A stretch of 64,000 nt of DNA from Dendrophyllia cribrosa. Its lineage: Eukaryota > Cnidaria > Anthozoa > Scleractinia > Dendrophylliidae. Under the pieces are notes generated by a model. It had not been told where the DNA came from, made no database searches, and was given only the letters and a program-made list of their open reading frames with translations. The stretch is from NCBI GenBank assembly GCA_024195265.1, contig JAJLRJ010000014.1, positions 21,112,980-21,176,979 of the forward strand. The letters run 5' to 3'. The translations under genes and the position numbers were made by a program. Of this stretch, positions 22,742-34,629 are shown piece after piece. Each line of letters begins with the position of its first letter. Position 1 is the first letter of the stretch.

Positions 22742-23640
22742 AGGCAATTAACACGGTACAAAATTTGCTTACAACAGACTTTTTTTGCTGCATTTACAAA
22801 GCAAAGTGCCAAAATCATAGGTATTTCTGGTCGATTTACGATCGTTTGAAAAGATAAAAATCAGTGTTTCCAAATCCACGAAAAAATCTTGTATGGTCTA
22901 TTGTAGAGGTCAAAAGCAATTTGTTCCATGAAAACTTGCTATGGATAAGGTTTTAAAGGACAGAAACAAAAACAAAATTTATAGGTCAGAAAAAAAAAGA
23001 CCTTTTTGCAACTATTCAGTACAATTCTTTCAGCGATTTCTAAAAATCTGTGATTGTATTATTGTAAATTGCTTATTAAAAAGCTTATTTTATTGAAATG
23101 TTTTCCATGGTGAATGCTGTTCAAATTTCTAAAATTTTCCCGCCAAAAGACTTGGAAAAAATACAGGTACTCAAAATACGTATGCGCGGTTATTTAAAAT
23201 CATTTTTCCTAGTTAACATCTGTTTAAAAATCTAGAATTTTCCCGCCAAAAGACTTAGAAAAATACGGGCGCCCAAAATACGCATGCGCCGTTTTTTTTT
23301 TAATTTTTCGAAGCTATAGACAAGTAAAAACAAGCGATATAATATCCCGACGTTTCTAAATCATTGTTAATACCAATTTTCGAAGCTACTTTTCAATATT
23401 CAGTTATGTTGTACTGTATTTAATAAACATGCATGCACTGTTTCTCATTTTAATATTCATTAATGTTGTATTTAATAAATAAAGTCAACAACAATAAAAG
23501 TTCTTTCAGTTTCATTGTATTCTTTATTCTCTTGTCAATGCTAATTAATTAAGTAAAAATCATTTAACTAATTAAAAGGTGTGACAAAGTTTTTCTTCCT
23601 ATATATACTAAGTCTTTTGGCGGGAAAATTTGACAAAATT
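22742..23640. repeat. AT-rich DNA with repeated TTTTCCCGCCAAAAGACTT block
   Basis: TTTTCCCGCCAAAAGACTT occurs near 23137 and 23236 in direct orientation and once inverted near 23610. It is followed by ...CAAAATACG(T/C)ATGCGC. This looks like a degraded inverted-repeat element with an internal duplication. No gene. Confidence 0.55.
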
Positions 23641-23802
23641 TGCACAGCGTTTCCCCTGGCAACAATTTTGGCAAAAAAAAATTACAGGGCAACCCTTGAA
23701 AATTTCTTGATCAAATAAATTTTTAACGAATACAACTTAATTTAAACCCGCCAAAAAAATATGCAACATCTCGTGCAAAAAATAGATAACGAACCTCACG
23801 AT

Positions 23803-24045
23803 TTAACGCTGGTTTTCACAAACGCAGAAATCTAAGAAAAAGAAACATACTTGTTCTTCTCATGTTGTGCTCATCAGGAATTAATGCGAAATAAACGTAA
23901 TCACAAGAAAAAATGACCAAGTTCTTTACTTGTGCTTACGCTTATACCGCGTCAATTCCTACGAAGACAGCATAAGAAGAACAAGAGTGTTCATTCTTCA
24001 TATGTTTGTACTAATATTTCTGTCGTCAGTGAAAACCAGCCTTAA
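23803..24045. mobile_element. Small TTAA-flanked MITE, GCTGGTTTTCAC ends
   Basis: TTAACGCTGGTTTTCAC at the left and GTGAAAACCAGCCTTAA at the right. Internal arms are AAGAA- and GAACAAG-rich. It is nested in another weak inverted repeat (GCACGAGAT / ATCTCGTGC). Confidence 0.75.
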
Positions 24046-24361
24046 ATCTGTAACATTTCTGCACGAGATAGTGTATACATGAAGGATATTAAAAGAAACA
24101 TGGCAGCCTATTACGAGAAATTGTGAAAATTGTTTGTATACAAGATAAAACGTTTTGGATAACGAAAATTAAAGCTCATGTTCTCTTATTGTACATTTAA
24201 TAACTTTTGCTTCAAAATGCATTTGATACTGGAGATTTTTCGATTTTTCATAGCTTGCCATGTTGCTTTTAATAACAAGACCTTTAACTGTTGGCAGTTT
24301 CTTTTGTAGCACAGAAAAATGACAAAAAGTACGTAGACTAAGCACCAAAACTGACTTTACT

Positions 24362-24760
24362 AAGTTTGGAGCAAGTAAAATAATTTAGAACATTCAACAG
24401 ACAATTGCTTTGCTCCATTTTCTTCCTGAGATCTTGTTTTGCACGAGCCCAATTTTTCAAAATAATAAAAGTTTGCTAAGTTTGGAGCAAGTGAAATAAT
24501 TTAGAGTATTCAACAAACAATTGCTTGGCTCCATTTTCTTTGTAGAAATTAGTAAACTGTGCACAAGCCCAATTTTTCAAAATAATAAAAGTTTGCAAAG
24601 TTTGGAGCAAGTAAAATAATTTAGAGTATTCAACAAACAATTGCTTGGCTCCATTTTCATTGTAGATTAGTAAACTGTGCACGAGCCCAAGTTTGCTAAG
24701 TTTGGAGCAAGCAGTTTAGAACCTTCTGCAGCTAATTGATTGGCTCCACTTTTTCCTAGA
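24362..24760. repeat. ~118-bp tandem repeat, about four units
   Basis: AAGTTTGGAGCAAGT recurs at about 24362, 24478, 24598 and 24698, each followed by ACAATTGCTT(T/G)GCTCCATTTTC. A related fragment lies near 27180-27350. Confidence 0.8.
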
Positions 24761-26244
24761 CACAAGACCAATTTATCAAAATCAAACCAAAATGTTTCAT
24801 TCTGTGCTACATTGAATGCCAACAGAAAAACGTCTTTTCCTCCACTTAAAAACTAAATTTAAGAGAGCCCTTCTATAATGCCCGATGTCTGGTTTTTCGT
24901 TTTACCCAAAACAGGTTTCTTTTTGTCAGTTGAAATTTATTACAGAAACAAACATAAATGGCCTGAATCAAATCAAGGGGTTATACAGACCATGATAATA
25001 ATAAACGGAACCAAAGTAGACATAATTCGTCTTTTTATAATCGGTTCTGTATCTCTTGTTCAAATTGAGGTGAGTAAATGTTTGATAAAATATCCGGCAG
25101 CATCAAAACAACAGAAAATTTTCCTATATACTAAAAAAACAATTCACCATCTCATAAGTTAACGCCAAGTTATTATTTCTAAGAAATTTTGCGAATGAGT
25201 TAATATTTTGCTCAGTATTTTAGTGTGTTGAACTTGATCAAACAAACAATTCATAAATTGAGATCATAGAAAAAAATGTGCCAATAGTTTTCAGACTCAG
25301 TTTCATTTTCATTTTGCAAAAAATTTTGCAAAAATCGTGCTAAAATGATTTGAAAAATGACTTTAAAGGATAAACGATATTCAAAACCCGAAACATCATT
25401 TTTTTAAGAATTAAACTTGAGTAACGAAGTAAAAATGGTTTACAAAACTCTTAATGATTTTGTTTGAAATGTTTATGCAGTTAGCTTCGAAACGTTATCT
25501 GTTGTTCTTCCTCAAAGGATAGTTTTTGGTTTGTATTTTCCTTTGGTCTGTATAACAGGTCTACACTGTAGTTCTAAAAAAATCTCATTGTTGACTGACG
25601 TTTCGACAACCTGAGCGGGTCACGTCATCTTCAGAGCCGTGTAAATTGTAAGCTGTCGTCAGTCAGTTTTGCCATGTGATTGGTGCGTTTCGATCCGTGC
25701 ATTAATAGTGTAATTTTTGTCGGTGTATTCGGTGCAGGTAGCTGTTGGCATCGGTTCAGTGGTGTTTGTTTTAAGTTAGCAGTCCGTACTGTAGGTAACC
25801 TATTCGACAGAGTCCCAGTCAATTGTGTGATTAGTGTGTAAATGATGTTCAGCCAGTTGCAGCATTTGATCTTGTATAGCGCTCCTTGTCTGTCTCTAGG
25901 TTCGTCTTTGTCTTTAACATTTGTTAGCAGTTGTCGTAAAGTAGCATTTTACAATTCACACGACTATGAAGATGACTTCTGCTCAGGTTGTCAAAACGTC
26001 AGTCATTGTCAACAACAACAGTTCTTTTCAGAACTACACAAACCCAGACGATCACACCCGACAGACTATTGATACTCCTGGGTTTAATTAACTATTTACA
26101 AGGTCTATGTTGATAATCGAAAACACCAGACATCAGGGCTTTATAAACTAAGCTCCTAAATATACGTACAATCGACAAGAGAACACAGGCACTTAATGTT
26201 AGGAGAAAGCTACCTAATAAATTTCTGAGAATAATTTTCCGTGG
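24761..26244. other. Intergenic DNA with dispersed-repeat fragments
   Basis: The stretch near 25590-25650 (CTGACGTTTCGACAACCTGA and CATCTTCAGAG) looks like a dispersed retroelement tail. Frames at 24878-25162 and 25842-26072 are unrecognised and lack splice support. Confidence 0.45.
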
Positions 26245-26924
26245 TTAAGGTGGCTCCCAACAGTTTCCAGCACTTTCAAAGACTTAGATTTTGATGGGTC
26301 ATTATAACCACTCTTTATCAGTTGATGCTACGATCATGGTACCAAACGAATGCCCAATGAATGGTAAATACATTGTTATCATTTTTGTGCCACAATTTGT
26401 TACTATAGCAAAAGTATGATGTGCTGGAAACACCCTTAATTTTAGCTCAAAGTGTTAATAACTCAAAAATGACTCGGTGAACCCTATTTTTTATTGTCGA
26501 ATTTTGATCAGCAAGGATAAGATGCAACTTTTGGAAAAGTTTAAAAAAATTCTGTACATGGGGTTCAGAGCAGCCTTAAATTTTCGAAATGTTAAGGTGG
26601 CTCTGAACCCCATGTACAGAATTTTTTTAAACTTTGCCAAAAGTTGCATCTTATCCTTGCTGATCAAAATTCGACAATAAAAAATGGGGTTCACTGAGTC
26701 ATTTTTGAGTTATTAACACTTAAAGCTAAAATTAAGGGTGTTTTCAGCACGTTATACTGTTGCTATAGTAACATATTGTGTCACAAAAAATGATAACGTG
26801 TTCACCAATCATTGGGCACTCGTTTAATATCATGATTGTTGCATCAACTGATAAAGAGTGGTTATAATGACCCATCAAAATCTAAGTCTTGGAAAGTGCT
26901 GAAAACTGTTGGGAGCCACGTTAA
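26245..26924. mobile_element. Foldback element, TTAAGGTGGCTCCCAACAG ends (680 bp)
   Basis: Nearly the whole element is a palindrome: TTAAGGTGGCTCCCAACAG at the left, CTGTTGGGAGCCACGTTAA at the right. The centre itself contains a further GGTGGCTCTGAACCCCATG / CATGGGGTTCAGAGC pair. Mirror-image 67-aa frames on the two strands come from the symmetry. Confidence 0.85.
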
Positions 26925-27413
26925 ATAAAAAACAAGTGAAAAAAAAAAGAAAGAAAGCAACTTGTAAATGCCTTTATTCTCTTGTCGATCAGTTGATGTA
27001 GAGAACGTGTGAATAATTGTAAGGAGCACTGACAGGACACACCAGACTTTGGTTAAAATGAAAATTCAGGAATTGAATAAAATTTGCCTTCTAAATTAAT
27101 TGAAATAATTTGGAAATGGAAAGTTATTTTATAACGGCCAATTAGACGTGTTCATTTTCATTTTAGCGATAGATCGAATTGTGCACGAGCCCAATTTATC
27201 AAAATCTTTTTTTAAATGATCGTTTGCTAGACTAAACCTGCACTGCACATTCGCGTGTATGGGAAACCTTTGCGGATTATGATAAAAAAAAAAGTTTAGA
27301 GAAAGTGATTCAATTTAGATCATTCAACAGACAATTGCTTGGCTCCATTTTGAACACAATTCCAGACTTTGATTACATTGAAAATGATTGAATAAATATT
27401 TGCCCTTCTATTA
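26925..27413. other. AT-rich DNA with a 118-bp-repeat relic
   Basis: Contains a degraded copy of the repeat at 24362-24760 (near 27180-27350, with ACAATTGCTTGGCTCCATTT). No gene. Confidence 0.5.
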
Positions 27414-28128
27414 CAGTCAAAATACTCAGCGCGTTCCGCTTATTATTCGAGAACAACCTTCATTAATCGTGAACGGATGGCATTTTTCATTTCAAACTTC
27501 TAAAATTAATTTGAATATTGTAATTATCCAACCGTAGCTTCATTTGAAATAACGAATGTTGATTGGATTAAATGACAAAGTAAATCCTAATATGGAAGAG
27601 GAAGTGCTTGGAATTATGTAACGTAATTCGTAATGGCCGCCAGAAATGTGCTTGGTGGTGTTTATCAACCTGGTAAACCGCTTCCCATCCAGGTAAGAGA
27701 AGAGATTGTACATTTATATAATCAAGGTTACCAAACAGGAGAAATATCAAGAGATTTGAAGATAACTGACCGAGTTGTTCGGAAAATTTTGGACCAATTC
27801 AGGACATATGGAACAATTCTTCCCTTCGCAACTGGCGGTGGCAAAGTGAGTGTAATGCGTAACGATATTTTGGAGGTTATTGAAATATGGAAGCTACAAA
27901 AACCAAGCATTTACACAGCTGAAATACGCATCAACAGGCTTCTGTTTACGACGTCGAAAATAAATCAATCAATATTCGATATTTCAAGTGAGGTCACGCT
28001 GAGGCTACGGTTGGAAGATTTGAATATTTCGTTTAAATTCAGAAGTTTGAAATGAAGAATACCATTCGTTCCCGATTAATGAAAGTCATTCTAGAATAAT
28101 AAGCAGAACGCGCTGAGTATTTTGACTG
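27414..28128. mobile_element. Tc1/mariner-like element (715 bp) carrying a paired domain
   Basis: Terminal inverted repeats of ~130 bp begin CAGTCAAAATACTCAGCGCG, and both ends are flanked by TA (27412-27413 and 28129-28130). TA target sites and TACAGT-type ends are hallmarks of Tc1/mariner. The interior encodes only the DNA-binding part; no DDE/D catalytic domain is present, so it cannot move by itself. Confidence 0.75.
27633..28055 (+). CDS. PAX-type paired-domain protein fragment inside a Tc1-like element
   Basis: The 140-aa frame starts at the first ATG. Residues ~4-17 (NVLGGVYQPGKPLP) match the beta-hairpin that opens PAX paired domains. Residues ~20-50 form the first helix-turn-helix, with IVHLYNQGYQTGEISRDL and VVRKILDQF. 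GTILPFATGGGK fits the linker and NDILEVIEIWKLQKPSIYTA the start of the second (RED) subdomain. From about residue 105 the frame leaves the domain and reads through the right inverted repeat, so the C-terminus is an artefact of the element end. Homeodomain and DDE catalytic parts are missing. Paired-like helix-turn-helix domains occur both in PAX factors and in Tc1 transposases. The hairpin makes this copy look PAX-like, but a transposase N-terminus remains possible. Likely role, if expressed: DNA binding at the element's own ends (inference). Confidence 0.7.
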   Translation: MAARNVLGGVYQPGKPLPIQVREEIVHLYNQGYQTGEISRDLKITDRVVRKILDQFRTYGTILPFATGGGKVSVMRNDILEVIEIWKLQKPSIYTAEIRINRLLFTTSKINQSIFDISSEVTLRLRLEDLNISFKFRSLK

Positions 28129-28367
28129 TAAAATTAACTGAAATGTTTCTTGTTTCTGGAAAACTCGCGACTTTGTGGACAAAATACAAACTTTCAGTTT
28201 GAGCTACCACTTCATACGAAATCGTACTTCGTTTCGAAGTGTGAAATTACTGAGGAAAATTCGAAATAATATTTGAAAAAGAAAGTTCTTTCTTTATAAC
28301 AGACAATTTGATCAACTAATTTGGCGTGAACTGACAAAGAAGTTTTCGGAAAACTGTCAGTGCCACG

Positions 28368-29388
28368 TTAAGGTGGCTCCGTTGTTATTTCGGGCGCGCT
28401 CGTCTATGACAAACTTTGTCTCACAACTTTTCCGGCTCTAAAGCGATGCTTCTAAAACTTTACGAAAACTTACTGCTACTATCTAGCAATAATATGATAG
28501 AATTCGATTTTAATGGGAAAAAATATATTTAGTGATAATCGGGCTTAAATGAACCCTACTTTTTGAACAAAATCGTATCCTGTGAAACATACCCTTACCA
28601 AGTTTCAGCAAAATCGTTTAAATGCGGGGACTACGCTGACTACGCGTGCATATCACGTACTCCCCCCTAACTAAGGTGCGAATTCTTAGAATAAATTCCA
28701 CACGTGCTCATTTCGTATTCATAAACAAAACTCTGAAAACTGCTTGTCAGCTTCGCCTGAGCTCAGATGCGGAGGAGCTTATAATCCTAACAAGTATTTC
28801 TCCAATTGCAAGCCCTTCTAAGCAAAAAACAATCGATGTAAAAGTATTGTAGTACCTTGAAATCCATGTGGAAGGAGTTTGAAACCAAACTGCAGGATAA
28901 TTTTCAAAAAATGATGGAAAACGCAGCATTGGAGATTTGAGCAGGTTTTGGAGCATTTTATAATATTTACAGAACTAGTGAATACTTTTTAACGGTTCGC
29001 ACGATTTGCAATCGGCTTTTAATTCAGATTTTGGAGCTAAATTTTGATGGCGTCAATTCTTCCGCATTTCTGCTCCAACGATTTGGCTGAAACTTGGAAA
29101 GGATTTTGCTGAAACTTAAGTCAATGTAAGCTGATTCCAGAAATTTAACACAAATATAACAGCAAAATTTTTCACAGGGTGCGATTTTGTTCAAAAGGTA
29201 GGGTTCATTTAAGCCCGATTATCACTAAATATATTTTTTCCATTAAAATCGAATTCTATCATATTATTACTAGATAGTAGCTGTAAGTTTTCGCAAATTT
29301 TTAGAAGCATCGCTTTAGAGCCGGAAAAGTTATGAGACAAAGCTTGTCATAGACGAGTGCGCCCGAAATAACAACTGAGCCACCTTAA
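28368..29388. mobile_element. Foldback element, TTAAGGTGGCTCCG ends (1.0 kb)
   Basis: Arms of roughly 250 bp: TTAAGGTGGCTCCGTTGTTA at the left and its complement ending GAGCCACCTTAA at the right. Both arms contain TCGGGCTTAAATGAACCCTA or its complement. The interior is AT-rich and no transposase is coded. Confidence 0.85.
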
Positions 29389-31320
29389 CATAACAAACAA
29401 TTTTGAAAAGGAAAGTTATTTTATTACAGCCAATGTGACCATGGAAACAAATATTTGACGTGTCCAAATTTGGAGTTTGCAGTTGATAAACCGTCAGTGC
29501 CACCTTCAAAATACAAACACCCACCACATCAACTGAAGTTATAACTGTAACGTTTATACCTACACGCTAAGCGATCGAATAAACAAAATCGTATTTCTTT
29601 TTTAGTTAAGTTTTGCAAGCAATTTCATTACATTTTGCATTTGTCATTGGCACAAAGAAATGTTCACCACAACAAAAAACAAGCCGTAAACTGAATCGTC
29701 AAATTATCAACCGTATAAATCAAACGATCGCTCAAAGTCCAAATGGTGGCTGAGATTTAAAATTGTCAGAAATTATTTAACTAAGAGAGCTATGCTGATT
29801 TGACAATTCAAACACTACGATTACCAGCCAGTACGCGAGTCTGCACAATTTTAAACTTCAATATCCTCCTGGTATTTAATCAGTCGCTCTTCCTCTGAAT
29901 CAAAACATCCGATACCAATATAAACTAAAGTATTTGCCCATGTTCAGCCACCATTTGTATAAAAATAATAAACTAAACAAAGTTCTTATCTTTGATGATA
30001 TTCCTCCTAATTTGTCAATTCCAGTTTGTCCCCTTGAATTGTTTCTTCATCCTCCCATTTTCCTGACGTTGATACTCTCTCAAGTTCCTGAAAATATAAA
30101 TGAACGATTGATAAGATTAAATGTTCAAGTTTTGTTATTTTACAGACGACTAAGATTTATTTTAGGTGCAGTAGACGTGGTTTTCATCATCAGTTGATTG
30201 TATACAATGAACGAATGAACGAATAAACGATTTATAACAGGAATTTCAAAACACTTTTCAAAATTTGTTTCACGGATTTTAAGCTCCTTAAGTTGAACTA
30301 TAAAATGTTCTATTGAAAGTATATGCAGCTTGAACGAAATTAACCAGCCAGAGACCTTTATAAAAGACAAACGCAATACCAGAAGCAGAGACGTCGTAAG
30401 ACGAAGAGAAACTCAACGCACGTGTTTACTTCATCGAGCAAAATTTTATACTCTTTTACTGAACAAATGTAATTTTTTTGCGAAGCGACTCTTACCTTCG
30501 GTTGGAGTTGTGGGGCGACTTTTTCCTTGGCGGTACGTCTTCCAGGAGTCTTCCAAGTTGCCTCAAGCACGCCAAAAAGCTTTACAACTTGCGAGACATC
30601 TTCACACGAACACGGCCTGCTTGATATGCGGCGAGGGCGACGATATTTTCATGAATATTGATTAGAAACTTGGGCCAATCGCCTGGTGACAAATGCGTCA
30701 AAGATTTTGGGGTGAACAAAGTTTGCACGCTTTTTAGTTATGAAAGCACAAATAAAGAGAGAAAAGCACGTGATAACAAAGTTTGCACATTTTTCTTAAA
30801 TCAGGAGGTACCATGAAACGCAAAAGCAGACATACTAATTTTTTAAGCTGCGAGAGAAGAACATCATTTTGCATTTTGGAAGCAATGCAACTCTTGTCGA
30901 ATTAACCTCATTATCATCATCATCATCATCATCTTTTATTTAAAAACACGGGATCACATTCGTTACAAGAATGATCTTCCAGTGAGTCGTGGGCTACTAC
31001 ATACAATAACTATAAAAAAAATAAAAACCTGATATACTATAATCACAACTATCCAATAAAAAAAACTATTTATCTAATAATAACTAATTATCATAAACCT
31101 AAATCTAACCTTAGAGTGATTTTCGTAAGACCGTGAAACAGTATTTAGCAATTAATCAAAATTAGCTAAAACTAAACAAAAGAAAACAATGGAACTGGAG
31201 TGATTTTTGTAAGACCGTGAAACAGTTACTAAGTTAGTAGGCAGTAGTAGACACTATAAGACACTATCAATAAATTCAATCTTATTGTAACTCTACCTTC
31301 CATAGTGTATGGCCTAGTAT
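29389..31320. other. Intergenic DNA with simple repeats
   Basis: An (ATC)n run at about 30909-30933. A GTAAGACCGTGAAACAGT motif is repeated near 31125 and 31210. Frames at 29934-30197 and 30330-30665 are unrecognised and unsupported. Confidence 0.5.
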
Positions 31321-32368
31321 ATAGTCCTCGTTCTAAAAGCGATTTGGGCGAAAGGTAAATGAGCGTGCATGTATATTCCTCGTTCTAAAAGCGTGTTGCG
31401 CGAAAGGTCAATGGAGTACATGAATATTCCTCGTTCAAAAAGTGTGTTGCGCGAAAGGTTAATGGAGTAAATGAATATTCCTCGTTCAAAAAGCGTGTTG
31501 CGCTAAAGGTATGGAGCACGGGGTACATTTCTCGTTCTAAACGCGAGTTACACGAAAGGTAAATGGAGTACATGAATATTCCTCGTTCTAAAAGCGTGTT
31601 GCGCAAAAGGTTACTGGAGTAAATGAATATTCCTCGTTCTAAACGCGAGTTACACGAAAGGTAAATGGAGTACATGAATATTCCTCATTCTAAAAGTGTG
31701 GCGCGAAAGGTTAATGGAGTAAATGAATATTCCTCGTTCAAAAAGCGTGTTGCGCTAAAGGTATGGAGCACGGGGTACATTTCTCGTTCTAAACGCGAGT
31801 TACACGAAAGGTAAATGGAGTAATTGAATATTCCTCGTTCGAAAATCGTGTGGCGCGAAATGTAAATTGAGTACAGATATATTTCTCGTTCAAAAAACGC
31901 ATTGCGCGAAAGGTAGCTCGAGTACATGAATATTCCTCGTTCAAAAAGCGTGTTGCTCTAAAGGTATGGAGCACGGGGTAAATTTTTCGTTCTAAACGCG
32001 AGTTACACGAAAGGTAAATAGTGTACACGAATATTCCTCGTTCTAAAAGCGTGTTGCACGAAATGTAAATGGCGTACATGTATATTCCTGTGTATTAGTG
32101 CTTTGTATTTTGTGGTGAAACAATAAATATTAAACAATTCTTAAAAAATATGTATATTCCTCGTTCTAAAAGCGTGTTGCGCGAAAGGTAACTCGGGTAC
32201 ATGTAGATTCCTCGTTCTAAAAGCGTGCGTGTTGCGCGAAAGATGAATGGAGTACAAGAATATTCCTCGTTCTAAAAGCGTATTGCGCGAAAGGTAAATG
32301 GAGTAAATGCATTTTCCTCGTTCTAAAGGCGCGTTGCGCGAAAGGTAAATGGAGTACATGAATATTCA
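31321..32368 (+). repeat. 51-bp satellite array 2 (about 20 degenerate units)
   Basis: Same unit as 12289-12872 (CCTCGTTCTAAAAGCG, GCGCGAAAGGTAAATGGAGT), in the same orientation, interrupted at about 32088-32150. Units are more diverged, and a longer higher-order pattern (units with GGTATGGAGCACGGGGTACA recurring near 31510, 31760 and 31960) is visible. Minus-strand frames are repeat by-products. Confidence 0.9.
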
Positions 32369-32549
32369 TGCCCGCAATGAAAACCGGAAACTAGAATGGC
32401 TATTTAAAACTACCCATACTACCTTGCGGTCTTGACTTTGAGCTTTCATCCGACGACGTTAATAGACCAATTCCGATATATTAAAATTCATACTTGGCTC
32501 CGAGGCTTAGGGGAATAAAACAAAAGAAATCACATCGAGGTTCAGGTTA

Positions 32550-33053
32550 GGCTCAGTCTCCAGCCGTGGGTCACGGCTGGGCGCACGGCTTTGGTTGCTT
32601 GTCCATGACGTCATTACAATTATGCGGCGGAAAATGGACACGTCATTTACATAATAGGATAGATTGATGCGAACTTTGCTTTCTTTCGAAGTGATCCAAC
32701 ACTAGTGGAAAAGCTTGAAAAATTAAGGATTTACCCGAACCAGTCGGTAGAATGACAAATGCATCTCGTCCCAAAATAAGTTTCTTCATAGCAAGACTCT
32801 GTTTCTCCCTGAAATTATCAAACCCAAACTTCTGAAGCGCGTACGAGCAAGCATTTTCAAACCCGCCTGTTAAAGCTTGCATAGTCCACCATCTTTGTTT
32901 ATTTATGCAAATACCCGCTAATTTATGCCCCGCAAATTTCGGCGGGTTCGTTTCTGATTGGTCAATGTAAACAATAACCAAACCCGTGCGCCCAGCCGTG
33001 AGGTGGGGAGATATCGCGGGCGCATCGAGACACCCACGGCTGGAGACTGAGCC
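32550..33053. mobile_element. Element carrying a helicase exon
   Basis: Terminal inverted repeats of ~50 bp start GGCTCAGTCTCCAGCCGTGG and include GGCTGGGCGCACGG. TA flanks each side. No transposase; the cargo is a RecQ-type helicase first exon plus its upstream CCAAT-like region (GATTGGTCAATGTAAAC near 32957). Confidence 0.75.
32643..32882 (-). pseudogene. RecQ-type DNA helicase fragment (N-terminal)
   Basis: The 79-residue reading frame starts MQALTGGFENACSYALQKFG. It has the RecQ helicase opening motif KFGFDNFREKQ and the Walker A loop LPTGSGKSLIFQ, which bind ATP in superfamily-2 helicases. It stops ~30 residues after the Walker motif, where the element end begins. The DEAH box and all later helicase motifs, the RQC and HRDC domains are absent. 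A full RecQ protein is several hundred residues longer, so this is a captured first exon and not a working helicase. It might act as an alternative first exon or an antisense source (inference). Confidence 0.75.
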
Positions 33054-33145
33054 TAGGTTCAGGTATGAATAATTTATTTCTTTTGTTTTATTCCCCTAAG
33101 CCTCGGAGCCAAGTATGAATTTAAATATATCGGAATTGGTCTATT

Positions 33146-34545
33146 GAAATAGCTGTATATCGATAAGCTTAGCCATAGTTAATAGAATAAACTGGTTATG
33201 AAACTCAATAAGTCCTTTGTTGTATGTTTTTGTTCTCCATTTCTTTTGTTCGTTTGCCTTGACCCTGCACAAAATACAAAAGGTATTGAAATGCATATGA
33301 GCAACTGACCAGTAGAAACATTTGGGCCCACACGTTCAACAAAACAATGTGCAGGGTCACGGTTCGTTCAACATAAAACAAAGCAGCTTTGTACACTCTT
33401 TTTGAAATTTGTTGAGCTTCATAACCAGTTTGTTCTATTAACTATGGCTTAGCCTAACAGCGGAGCTATCTGAACAGAAAGCTGATGATAAGCTTAACTA
33501 AGGTGCAAGGTCGATAGAACAAGAATTGAAAAACCAAAAATTACAATTAGTTCTGGACAGTGTCCCCAATTAGTACTCCGTGCTAAATACCTTTGACACT
33601 TAAATAAAGTGATTTATTTACTTTTATTTTATTTATTTTTTGATGACCGGGCAATTCTCAAAAACAGTTTTACGCGAACATCTGCACAGTACATTAAGAC
33701 TGTACAAAAGCTCGCAAAAACAACTTTTTCTCGGTCTAGAATAAATAGTATGACTAATTTCTGAACAAAATACACCTGTTGCGTATCAAAAATTGCCCGA
33801 GAAACAGATTACAAAAAATACGCAGACATCTTTGGGTGTGTGAATACTTAATGCTAGTTCCAAAGTTGAAGCTCTTGTAAAAATGGACAAAATCACCTTT
33901 GAATATTAAAAGAATAGAAATCGGTTAATGAGCAAAATTGAGGTAGTTTAACACAACTTGAAAAAGGTCAGTTTCAGGCTGCAGAAATTCATTAAACCGA
34001 TTTCTATTGTTTTAATATTCATGTGTTTATTACTCTGTAAAAAGAGGGATTTCCTAGGTAATTTGCTGTGTATTGGTAATAGTTTGCGTGAGTGAATTTT
34101 TCATGCACGTTCCAAAGTTGGAGCCCTTGTAGAAAACAAGAGAAATCGATTAATGAGCAAAGTTGAGGTAGTTTCGCACAACTCGAAAAAGGTTAGTTTC
34201 AAGCTCCCGAAACTAAATGAATTTCTTTTGTTAGAACATTCATGGGTTGAAACTGGGGATTTCCTGGATAATTTTATGCGATGCCTTAACTGAAACCCCT
34301 CTAAGCTTGAACCATCAAACCTGCGTAAAGGAAAAACATTTGATACACAAACATCGGCTTTACGAGAACAATAACTGCATTCACAATCATACTATCTTTC
34401 GATTTTATTGTTGTTTTACAGCACTGGAATAAATACTATTAGCTTGCCATATCACGTAGGACTGTAAGGCGGAGAGAGGTTCATTGAAATCATTATTATT
34501 ATTTTTAGGTCTTCAGTAGCAGGCGACAAGTTTCCGAAACTCGCA
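33146..34545. repeat. AT-rich DNA with repeat family shared with 11501-12000
   Basis: 33185-33440 is an inverted repeat (AACTGGTTATGAAGCTCAA-type arms at 33188 and 33412). 33845-34250 repeats the GTTGAAGCTCTTGTA / GAAATCGGTTAATGAGCAAA blocks seen beside the assembly gap. No gene. Confidence 0.55.
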
Positions 34546-34629
34546 ACCTCGTTTGCAGTCTCTCTTCTTCCCTCTCTCTCACTCCAGGAGGCAGGAAGAA
34601 GAGAGACCCTGGGAACGAGGTTGCAAAAC
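34546..34629. repeat. Hairpin, GCAACCTCGTT arms
   Basis: GCAACCTCGTTTGCAGTCTC at the left pairs with GAGACCCTGGGAACGAGGTTGC at the right. CTGGGAACGAGGTTG recurs near 57705 and 58640, so it is a dispersed motif. Confidence 0.6.

Larger units (their letters stand above)
32461..33145. mobile_element. Outer inverted-repeat element, host of the RecQ-bearing insert
   Basis: Ends AATAGACCAATTCCGATATA and TATATCGGAATTGGTCTATT. The arms (about 75 bp) continue with TTGGCTCCGAGGCTTAGGGG. Its centre is occupied by the element at 32550-33053. Confidence 0.75.

Noticed and set aside
25590..25650. Possible hammerhead ribozyme on the minus strand (CTGAAGA ... CGAAAC)
   Set aside because: Two core motifs are present, but I could not find a closing stem III with a cleavage site, and stem II is weak.
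26477..26694. Two nearly identical 67-aa proteins on opposite strands
   Set aside because: Mirror images created by the palindrome at 26245-26924.
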